This document shows positions 6,543 through 12,625 of a stretch of DNA of 17,589 nucleotides, piece by piece. The position numbers were made by a program, and so were the translations under genes. Under the pieces are notes generated by a model. That model saw nothing but the letters and a program-made list of their open reading frames with translations, made no database searches and had not been told where the DNA came from. The DNA is from Turicibacter sp. UBA7094 (GTDB taxonomy: Bacteria > Bacillota_I > Bacilli_A > MOL361 > Turicibacteraceae): contig DKYS01000090.1 in assembly GCA_002493395.1 (NCBI GenBank), positions 293 through 17,881 on the forward strand, in the 5' to 3' direction. The stretch's first letter is position 1. Every line of letters begins with the position of its first letter.

Positions 6543-7559
6543 TTATTCATATTCGGTATGCATGTATTTATTATAAAAATCGATAATTTGTTGCATAATG
6601 ACAGGATCAAGTTGTTTTTTTGCCTCATAAACAACTTGCTGATACATTCTTTTCACCGATTGAGGAAGATGTACTAGCGAAGGATATTCTTCAATTTGTG
6701 CCTGTAACGTTTGAACGAGCTGCTCGTTAAGCACAATCTCATGCCCCCGATTTTGATAACGCTTAAATATCAACCGGGGATTAGCTGTTAATAAAGATTC
6801 ATACTTAAAAAATGACTGTCCGTATTGAATTACCGGATCATCTTCACTGTGCAAAAGCAAGACATAGCTATTGGTTTCCATCAAGACGTTCAAATTATCC
6901 GCCTCGGCATATTTTCCATATTTTAAATACTCATACATTTTAAAATATGGCTTTAAAATACCCACACGATTTGTTAATTCATCAATGGACGTAGAAAACC
7001 CGGAGCGTTCCACTACCGCTGTAATATCTCGATGATTATTTAAAACTGAAACCACAGCATACCCGCCACTTCCATGGCCATATAACATAATAGGCAATCC
7101 CTCAAATTGTTCATCATCCTTTATTAGATGAATCGCATAGTCGAGATCAACAACGGCCTGCAAGTATCCACCTGTGCTTTTCCCCTCGCTCTCATCATTT
7201 CCCGTCCCATCATAGGCAAAAACAGTAAATCCATTTTCAATCATATAATTAATCTCAGGTAAATATGCATTATGACCCGTTTCAATTCCTGACGATACGA
7301 TAATCACGCCTCTTGGTGTTTCATCCATTCGGTGCGTATACACGTAACCCGCTAATAATTGTCCCTCGTTCGATTTGAACGAAACAGGCGTCCGTTCTAA
7401 ATGAGGAAAAAGTGATAAATCATATTTTAAATTCGTCGGCGTTTCATTTCTCCCTCCATACTGCTGCTCATATAACACGCCACTAATCATTAAAGGAATC
7501 CCCATCAAAAACAAACACCCTAAAAATATCCAAATAGCGCCCCTTTTCATCCGTTTCAT
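6543..7559 (-). CDS. membrane-anchored alpha/beta hydrolase with unusual nucleophile elbow
   Basis: A 338-residue alpha/beta-hydrolase-fold protein with an N-terminal membrane anchor or signal (about residues 6-28, GAIWIFLGCLFLMGIPLMISG), so it likely acts outside the membrane. Fold landmarks are GVIIVSSGIETGHNAY (oxyanion region, 84-99), FAYDGTGNDESEG, LYGHGSGGYAVV (159-170), LLLHSEDDPVI (Asp240/241) and NRGHEIVL (His273). In relatives the elbow reads G-H-S-x-G-G. Here it reads G161-H162-G163-S164-G165-G166, so the usual Ser position is Gly and a Ser sits one residue later. Start chosen at ATG 7559, with GGGGG 6 bases upstream; the longest ORF begins 19 codons earlier at 7616 with a poor site. 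Last gene of a likely three-gene operon. Substrate unknown. Confidence 0.8.
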   Translation of the reverse strand: MKRMKRGAIWIFLGCLFLMGIPLMISGVLYEQQYGGRNETPTNLKYDLSLFPHLERTPVSFKSNEGQLLAGYVYTHRMDETPRGVIIVSSGIETGHNAYLPEINYMIENGFTVFAYDGTGNDESEGKSTGGYLQAVVDLDYAIHLIKDDEQFEGLPIMLYGHGSGGYAVVSVLNNHRDITAVVERSGFSTSIDELTNRVGILKPYFKMYEYLKYGKYAEADNLNVLMETNSYVLLLHSEDDPVIQYGQSFFKYESLLTANPRLIFKRYQNRGHEIVLNEQLVQTLQAQIEEYPSLVHLPQSVKRMYQQVVYEAKKQLDPVIMQQIIDFYNKYMHTEYE

Positions 7560-7607
7560 CTCATTCCCCCTTTTACCACACTTGCCGTCCTCTCTTTCCT
7601 TATAAAC

Positions 7608-7638
7608 AGGAATCATCCAAATAACTCCGATGATTCCT
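7608..7638. repeat. 10-bp perfect inverted repeat upstream of the hydrolase
   Basis: AGGAATCATC (7608-7617) and GATGATTCCT (7629-7638) are exact reverse complements with an 11-base loop, in the 132-base gap between the small membrane gene and the hydrolase start. No U-tract follows on the minus strand, so it is an operator, processing or stability stem rather than a terminator. Confidence 0.55.
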
Positions 7639-7691
7639 CACGCAAGGGAAGTGATTTTTCTCACAAGCGTTCTTACTCAACTACGTTGAGA

Positions 7692-7925
7692 TTACCTCGC
7701 ATCCTGTCGTAAATAACAATCCAGATGATTCATGACCATCGCTACATAACTAACGATTAAAAAAGAGAAGACGACTAACACACAAATGACAAAAATCATC
7801 GCTAGTTTTGTTAAAGCTAATCCTTTAATAAGTAATTGAGACAGGCCAAGCACGACCATCAGAATACTAAGAATAGACAAAACAAAAACTGTAGCAATCA
7901 ATAATAACATCACCTCTGTCATCAT
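7692..7925 (-). CDS. small two-helix membrane protein, function unknown
   Basis: A 77-residue, strongly hydrophobic protein. Residues about 4-30 and 38-65 are two membrane helices joined by a short QLLIKGLALTK turn, with a short polar C-terminus (NHLDCYLRQDAR). I know no family for it. Start is the first of two adjacent ATG codons at 7925, with GGGGGG 5 bases upstream. It begins 27 bases after the stop of the ANT-like fusion gene, so the two are probably co-transcribed, and the hydrolase follows on the same strand. Its place between a cytoplasmic protein and a membrane-anchored hydrolase suggests, without proof, a membrane link between them. Confidence 0.65.
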   Translation of the reverse strand: MMTEVMLLLIATVFVLSILSILMVVLGLSQLLIKGLALTKLAMIFVICVLVVFSFLIVSYVAMVMNHLDCYLRQDAR

Positions 7926-7952
7926 CCATTCCCCCCATTTTCTATCGTTTAA

Positions 7953-9269
7953 CTAATGAAATTCACTGGCGTTATCTGGTAACGAATTAATTCGATGCAA
8001 AAACTTTGAAACCCGCTCTCCTTGTTCTACATCATAGACGTAACCTAAGAAAACTGCAATTTCACGTGCCTGTCTCTCCACAAACGTCTTCATGTTGAAG
8101 AGACAATCCCAAATTCCTCCATAACTTTTAGTTGGATAAAGTAATAAATATTCTTGATAAATCGTATCCGGTAAATAACGTTTTAACCATCTATTTTTTC
8201 TTCCTAAATCAATCTTCCACTCATGCTTCATAGCAACTTTCCAACTTAAAAGTTTTGTCACCCCCTCTGTTAATAAGGTTTCATAGAGTGACCCAACAAG
8301 TGTTACCTCCTCACGATACAACGCTTTCGCCACTTCAATCTGATTCCACCAAATATCATTTAAAACGGCTTGGAATTCTTCTTCCGTTGGTTGTTTCACA
8401 CATTGATTACGACTTGAAGACTGAGCTATCGGTGGTAACAGTTGATCTTTATCTAAAATAATTCGGCATAACGTCTCGGAAAAAAGAGCTTCACGTGATT
8501 CCTTTAAAGAGATAAATTCAAAATCAAGCCGAAGACCATCTTGAAATTGCATTTGAAAGAGATAAATAAAATCAGAAATTTTTGTTTTTTTGACGACTAG
8601 CAACTCACCAAAATCATTCATCCATGATGTTTTCTCAATATACAGCTTAAAACTGTTATCTCTCACTCCTAATCGATAATGATAATCTCTTAAAATATCA
8701 ACCGGCGCATCCCGATTTAAACGCAATCCTGTTTGCATTAAAATTCGAATCCCCTCTTCGCATTTAGCAAATCTGAGGACTTGTTCATAAACACAATGAG
8801 ACGAACGCATTTTTAACGTTTGATTCGATTGAGTAGAAGGATTGGTCATCACATACTTAGAAAAAACGCCTCCACCAATCATAATTTTTTCATCTAATTT
8901 CATCCCGAAACTCTTTAAAAGTTGAATCAATTCAAATTCAATCGAGCGAACCGTGATTAAGACACGAGGGATATTTAACACATTAAATACATAATCAATC
9001 GAAACGCTTAAGAGCTCTTCCATTAAATTCATCTCCATTAACGTTTCCTCGTGTTGATAATAAATCTCTACCGTCATCAAATCCGGCAAAGATTTAAGTT
9101 GAACACTCCCTAGGTTTTGATTTCCTTCCTTCTTCACAATCTCCCATTTAAAATTAATCTCCCATGTTTTTTTATCTTTTTCTAAAGAGAGGATTTGCCC
9201 ATGATTAAGAACGAATTTTTCCTCATTATTTTTCTCAATTAGTTGGCAATGTTCGGTCTGTAAATTCAT
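7953..9269 (-). CDS. GNAT-like plus ANT(6)-like nucleotidyltransferase fusion, degenerate active site
   Basis: A 438-residue two-part protein. Residues about 1-145 look like a RimJ/RimL-type GNAT acetyltransferase fold (DYVFNVLNIPRVLITV ... LLKSFGMKLDEKIM) but lack the Q/RxxGxG/A acetyl-CoA loop. Residues about 155-430 match aminoglycoside 6-adenylyltransferases of the AadE/streptomycin type: SWMNDFGELLVV, KQPTEEEFQAVLNDIWWNQIEVAKALYREE, LLSWKVAMKHEWKIDLGRKNRWLKRYLP and IAVFLGYVYD. The catalytic signature is altered. The family's GSR is GLR (181-183) and its DYD is DYH (195-197); only the third acidic position, Asp249 (RLDFEFIS), remains. So adenylylation is doubtful and the protein should not be called a resistance gene. 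Start at ATG 9269 has GGAGAGG 5 bases upstream; the longer ORF from 9299 does not. First gene of the operon. Confidence 0.75.
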   Translation of the reverse strand: MNLQTEHCQLIEKNNEEKFVLNHGQILSLEKDKKTWEINFKWEIVKKEGNQNLGSVQLKSLPDLMTVEIYYQHEETLMEMNLMEELLSVSIDYVFNVLNIPRVLITVRSIEFELIQLLKSFGMKLDEKIMIGGGVFSKYVMTNPSTQSNQTLKMRSSHCVYEQVLRFAKCEEGIRILMQTGLRLNRDAPVDILRDYHYRLGVRDNSFKLYIEKTSWMNDFGELLVVKKTKISDFIYLFQMQFQDGLRLDFEFISLKESREALFSETLCRIILDKDQLLPPIAQSSSRNQCVKQPTEEEFQAVLNDIWWNQIEVAKALYREEVTLVGSLYETLLTEGVTKLLSWKVAMKHEWKIDLGRKNRWLKRYLPDTIYQEYLLLYPTKSYGGIWDCLFNMKTFVERQAREIAVFLGYVYDVEQGERVSKFLHRINSLPDNASEFH

Positions 9270-9448
9270 CTTAACCTCTCCCATCTTGTAAAAAGTCATT
9301 ACCTTATCTTGTTATTAATTTATGTTTTTTAGCCCCTTTTATGTGTTTTCCTCCTAAAAAGCCGTCTACATTTTTCAACATGACTTTCATTTGATTGGAC
9401 TTTTTTTCCTATTTACGCTACACTATTTTCATACGAGGAGGAATGCAT

Positions 9449-10207
9449 ATGAAATTTATTTCATGGAATGTCAACGGATTACGCGCGTGTGTCAAAAAAG
9501 GATTTTTTGATTTTTTTCACGAGATAGATGCCGATTTTTTCTGTGTACAAGAAACGAAATTACAAGAGGATCAAATTCAATTAGACCTCGAGGGTTACTA
9601 CCAATACTGGAACTACGCCAAAAAGAAAGGGTATTCGGGAACGGCTATTTTTACGAAACATCAACCACAATCTGTTTTTTATGGCATAGGTATTGAAGAG
9701 CACGATCAAGAGGGGCGAACCATTACCTTAGAATACGAATCCTTTTACTTAGTTAATGTTTATACGCCTAACTCACAAAATGAATTGGCGCGATTACCTT
9801 ATCGTTTACAATGGGAACAAGATTTTCGCCACTATTTGACGGAACTCAATTCCAAAAAACCTGTTATCCTTTGTGGAGATTTAAACGTTGCCCATCAGGC
9901 CATCGATTTAAAAAACCCTAAAACCAATCAAAAAAATGCGGGTTTCACAAAGGAAGAACGTGAGGAAATGAGTCAACTCTTATCTTCAGGGTTTATCGAT
10001 AGTTTCCGATACTTCTTTCCTCAAAAAGAAAATTGTTATTCTTGGTGGTCGTACCGGGCAAATGCACGATCTAAAAACGTCGGTTGGCGAATTGACTATT
10101 TTATTGTCTCAACTAAACTAAAAGACCAATTAAAATCGGCGGCGATTTATCCTGAGATTCTCGGATCCGATCACTGCCCCGTTAGTTTAACACTAACCTT
10201 AAATTAA
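9449..10207 (+). CDS. xth: exodeoxyribonuclease III (AP endonuclease)
   Basis: 252-residue cytoplasmic DNA repair enzyme of the ExoA/Xth family (the B. subtilis member is called exoA). It cuts DNA 5' to abasic sites and degrades 3' ends of duplex DNA. All motifs are present: FISWNVNGLRA (N-terminus), FFCVQETKLQ (metal Glu), YWNYAKKKGYSGTAIF, EGRTITLEY, NVYTPNS, LCGDLNVAHQAIDLKNPKTN, the DNA-gripping SWWSYRANARSKNVGWRIDYF, and LGSDHCPVSLTL with the catalytic Asp-His. Start chosen at ATG 9449, 7 bases after GAGGAGG. The longer ORF from 9395 adds 18 unrelated residues, and the ATG at 9443 is too close to the ribosome binding site. The length equals that usual for the family. Divergent from the ANT-like operon. 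Confidence 0.95.
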   Translation: MKFISWNVNGLRACVKKGFFDFFHEIDADFFCVQETKLQEDQIQLDLEGYYQYWNYAKKKGYSGTAIFTKHQPQSVFYGIGIEEHDQEGRTITLEYESFYLVNVYTPNSQNELARLPYRLQWEQDFRHYLTELNSKKPVILCGDLNVAHQAIDLKNPKTNQKNAGFTKEEREEMSQLLSSGFIDSFRYFFPQKENCYSWWSYRANARSKNVGWRIDYFIVSTKLKDQLKSAAIYPEILGSDHCPVSLTLTLN

Positions 10208-10242
10208 AAGCGGACAAGGCTTTACTTTGTCCGCTTTTAATT
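10202..10242. terminator. bidirectional hairpin terminator
   Basis: A 16-bp perfect stem (10202-10217 with 10227-10242) with core AAAAGCGGACAA and a 9-base loop. It includes the xth stop codon and ends in TTTTAATT on the plus strand. The minus-strand membrane protein gene converges on it. Confidence 0.75.
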
Positions 10243-10249
10243 CATCTTC

Positions 10250-10822
10250 TTACCCTTGTTTTTGTCCGATTTGCGCCGGATTAAACTGATTAATCTCTAA
10301 TAAATAAGTGATTTGATTTTGAAGATAATAATAATTTTTCTTTATTTCCCCTACCATTTTAAAGGTGTAAATGATAAACCCCATATTCCATATCAAACTA
10401 ACAATCATCATCTTCGATGAAAAATAATACGTATACAACGTTGGTAAAAACAACGTCATTACTAATAGAATTGTGAGAAAAATAACTCCCCCCATATTCA
10501 TCCGCAAACGCAAACTAATTCCGACCAACAAATGAAGGGTATCTAATAATTTATTGTTTTTCATTTCCAATAGTCGTTTAGGAATTTGATTTTGAGAACA
10601 TTTAAAGGAGTGGCTCATATTTTTCATAATGGTTAATTGAATGAGTAAATACTGTCTAACCACCCCAATGACACCCCCGCAAGTTAAAATAAGTATTAAG
10701 ATTAAACTATATGCTTGAACAGACTGACTCTTTAATAAAATACTCCCTAATATGATTAACGATAGAATCGTTCCAACATTAAATCCTTCTAAAAAAGTCG
10801 CAAATGATTTAGGATTATTCAT
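10250..10822 (-). CDS. integral membrane protein, function unknown
   Basis: A 190-residue membrane protein with about four hydrophobic segments: residues about 15-30 (VGTILSLIILGSILL), 38-58 (SLILILILTCGGVIGVV), 108-130 (VIFLTILLVMTLFLPTLYTYY) and 138-155 (IVSLIWNMGFIIYTF). A polar, Lys-rich loop (about 65-95) joins the two pairs. The tail is hydrophilic, with a possible helix KKNYYYLQNQITYLLEINQF. I recognise no family. Start taken at ATG 10822 (residue 3 of the longest ORF), since GGGGG lies 6 bases before it but directly abuts the ATG at 10828. It follows the GT32-like gene on the same strand after about 180 bases and has its own promoter candidate (10965-10991). Confidence 0.65.
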   Translation of the reverse strand: MNNPKSFATFLEGFNVGTILSLIILGSILLKSQSVQAYSLILILILTCGGVIGVVRQYLLIQLTIMKNMSHSFKCSQNQIPKRLLEMKNNKLLDTLHLLVGISLRLRMNMGGVIFLTILLVMTLFLPTLYTYYFSSKMMIVSLIWNMGFIIYTFKMVGEIKKNYYYLQNQITYLLEINQFNPAQIGQKQG

Positions 10823-10933
10823 CCACATCCCCCTTTCATCCTCTTCAGTGTAACATGTTGCTCCTAAGGAACTTGTCTATCCCTGTCAAGGAGTAATTTA
10901 TGGATTTAAAGTGGGGCATCTCTTCCTTAACGC

Positions 10934-10992
10934 AGTGACTTTCTTTGACGCCTTATCATACCTTATGATAGAATCACTCGTAAAGCGTCAAA
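10934..10992. repeat. interleaved inverted repeats in a promoter region
   Basis: Three exact inverted repeats overlap: TTTGACGC (10944-10951) with GCGTCAAA (10985-10992); TATCATA (10954-10960) with TATGATA (10964-10970); and AGTGA (10934-10938) with TCACT (10974-10978). The first and third cross, so they cannot form together as a simple nested hairpin. No U-tract follows on either strand. Confidence 0.55.
10965..10991 (-). promoter_or_regulatory. candidate promoter of the unknown membrane protein gene
   Basis: On the minus strand, TTGACG (10986-10991) and TATCAT (10965-10970), each 5 of 6 to consensus but with a short 15-base spacer. It lies within the overlapping inverted repeats, which may be an operator. 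Confidence 0.3.
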
Positions 10993-11002
10993 ATATCATT
11001 TT

Positions 11003-11596
11003 TTATCCTACTGAGGGCATCAAAGAAGCGGGTTGATAACAGTATCGATTCTCTATTTCAATCACGCTTTCCTGTTCAGGAACAAGCATGGATTCTTCTA
11101 ACATCGTGACTTGTGGCATCCAAAGAAGGTATTTCATCATATAAAGACTTCCACTTTGTTCATCAATAGAGGTTGCCGTCTCTAATTGCAACGAACGAGA
11201 AATTCCATCCACTAATTCTCCCATTAATTCATGGTGAGGGACGCATCCCATTAATGAATTAGCGTAATAGAAATCCGCTTTAGTCTTTACAAAAAACTCA
11301 ACCCCCTCTAAGAGAGGTTCAATATTTTTAAAGCAAGCCGTCCCTAATTCGACATAAATGCCACCAAATTGGTAAAGTATTTCATAACGAGCCATATTCG
11401 TCTTTTGTACGAGATTAGTCGTCGCATCATAAATGTTTTGATTTTGTAGCTCAATCATGTTATCAGCGGTCCATAAATGATACTCCCAATCGGGATGATA
11501 TCGTTTCCAAGACTCCATAAATGCTAAATATTGTCGTGGGACCTCTGTCCCTCCTAACCAAATTTGATGAATAATTTTAGGAATGATTTGACTCAT
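11003..11596 (-). CDS. GT32-type glycosyltransferase-like protein lacking the DXD motif
   Basis: A 197-residue protein of the glycosyltransferase sugar-binding (DXD-containing, GT32/Och1-like) family. The N-terminus is typical: IPKIIHQIWLGGTEVP (5-20), SWKRYHPDWEYHLW (29-42), then the core NMARYEILYQFGGIYVELGTACFKNIEPLL (67-96). In active relatives the core reads D-x-x-R-Y-x-x-L-Y-x-x-G-G-x-Y-x-D-x-D. Here the first Asp is Asn67 and the DXD is E83-L84-G85, so the metal/nucleotide-sugar site is missing. The protein is shorter than many relatives but ends in its own stop codon with no visible frameshift. AGGAG lies about 9 bases before ATG 11596, and a perfect TATAAT (11623-11628) without a good -35 lies upstream. 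It may be a pseudoenzyme; a carbohydrate-binding role is possible. Confidence 0.75.
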   Translation of the reverse strand: MSQIIPKIIHQIWLGGTEVPRQYLAFMESWKRYHPDWEYHLWTADNMIELQNQNIYDATTNLVQKTNMARYEILYQFGGIYVELGTACFKNIEPLLEGVEFFVKTKADFYYANSLMGCVPHHELMGELVDGISRSLQLETATSIDEQSGSLYMMKYLLWMPQVTMLEESMLVPEQESVIEIENRYCYQPASLMPSVG

Positions 11597-11919
11597 GTCG
11601 ATCGACTCCTTTCCTTTTTATTATTATATGCATCTTTAAACAAAACGTTCGTCATTTTCCCCCTTTTTTCTCTTTTTTTAAGCGACTTCACCCAAAATGG
11701 TGCTTGCCTTGGTTCAGCTAAGAAATTAACTCGAATAGTTCCTCATGAGTAATGACAAAACACCTAAATTCTAATGCGGTGATTCGGCTAGTTGTCTCAA
11801 CTTTTGGTCAAGAGTCAATTCGAGTATTGAGCTTTTTTCAAATTAAATTTACTTTTTCACTCTTGCCCACCCGCCCATAAAATGTTATTTTTATCTTAAA
11901 ACTAAAAGGAGGGCGAAAA
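11597..11919. other. intergenic region with a block of unknown origin
   Basis: A 323-base gap between two divergently read genes. Promoter elements for each gene sit at the two ends. The middle (about 11690-11835) is less AT-rich than the other gaps and contains several possible stems: CACC/GGTG, CTCATGAG, ACTCGAAT (11729-11736) with ATTCGAGT (11818-11825), and CTCAA/TTGAG followed by CTTTTTT. On the minus strand it keeps open frames of about 30 codons broken by stops, as in a decayed gene or a dispersed repeat. No gene is called. Confidence 0.4.
11863..11891 (+). promoter_or_regulatory. candidate extended -10 promoter for the ThyX-like gene
   Basis: TTGCCC (11863-11868), a 17-base spacer and TATTTT (11886-11891), with an extended -10 TG at 11883-11884. 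Expected start is about 22 bases before the ATG. Confidence 0.4.
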
Positions 11920-12546
11920 ATGGACATTATTACTCACCTACGCGTTTATGATTTAGAGGAAACACTCCTTGCTAGCGGGTATGCGATGATTGAAGACTAT
12001 GAAGAAAGTACCGTTTCAACTGAACTCGCTTCCATCAAAAAAAATACACAAGATTCTCACCCTTACCGTCGAGCATTAAAACTTTTACGCGCTCCCTTAA
12101 ATAGCGGACATTGTTCTTTCGCCAAAGGGATTATTGTGAATATGGATCTTACCTTTACCAATAAAGCGTGGATTGAATTTCAGCGTTATCATTTTGCAGA
12201 TATCATTACCGGAATGAGTACGATGCACCGCATTAGTCAGTTTGACTTAGACGCTGCTTTTAATGACTACACAGATCCTGTCATTATTAACCGTCTAAAA
12301 GAACTTCAATCCACCTATCAACAAACCAAATCAAAAGAAGACTACCTTAGACTTCTCTATTCAACTCCATCTGGGTTAAAAATGACCGGTCGCATTACGA
12401 CAAATTATTTACAACTGATGAATATTTGGTCCCAACGCCACCATCACCGATTACCTGAATGGCGACAATTTTGTGATGAACTTCGAACAAAACTCCCTTT
12501 CTTTGAGGAATTTTTAATTGCGAATGGACAACTCACATTAGATTGA
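11920..12546 (+). CDS. divergent ThyX-superfamily-like protein
   Basis: A 208-residue cytoplasmic protein resembling the flavin-dependent thymidylate synthase (ThyX) fold. Residues 63-104 run GHCSFAKG ... VNMDLTFTNKAWIEFQRYHFADIITGMSTMHR and line up with ThyX GHTSPFEH ... F.F.V..P....RQ..RHR.....N..SQRY. The ThyX signature is RHR-x7/8-S; here it is R89-Y90-H91, eight residues, then S100. The FEH of ThyX is replaced by AKG. The C-terminal TGRITTNYLQLMNIWSQRHHHRLPEWRQFC (156-185) resembles the ThyX FAD/dUMP-binding tail with its Asn and Arg. The substitutions make thymidylate synthase activity uncertain; similar proteins are, as I recall, found in phages and clostridia. AGGAGG lies 7 bases before the ATG. 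Single gene with its own terminator. Confidence 0.55.
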   Translation: MDIITHLRVYDLEETLLASGYAMIEDYEESTVSTELASIKKNTQDSHPYRRALKLLRAPLNSGHCSFAKGIIVNMDLTFTNKAWIEFQRYHFADIITGMSTMHRISQFDLDAAFNDYTDPVIINRLKELQSTYQQTKSKEDYLRLLYSTPSGLKMTGRITTNYLQLMNIWSQRHHHRLPEWRQFCDELRTKLPFFEEFLIANGQLTLD

Positions 12547-12556
12547 CTTCCTAACT

Positions 12557-12611
12557 AAAAAGCCCCTAATGAGCAGATTTTCAAACTATCTACTCGTTAG
12601 AGGCTTTTTTT
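12557..12611. terminator. intrinsic terminator between the ThyX-like gene and fruA
   Basis: AAAAAGCCCCTAATGAG (12557-12573) pairs with CTCGTTAGAGGCTTTTT (12593-12609) with one mismatch and one G-U. T7 follows on the plus strand and T5 on the minus strand, so it can end both the ThyX-like gene and the fructose operon. Confidence 0.88.
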
Positions 12612-12625
12612 AGGTGCTTCAACAC

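Noticed and set aside
9350..9355. AGGAGG on the minus strand as the start of a further small gene
   Set aside because: The position where a start codon should be reads ATA and no ORF follows.
11564..11752. Plus-strand ORF of 62 codons
   Set aside because: Starts inside the GT32-like gene on the other strand and has no ribosome binding site.
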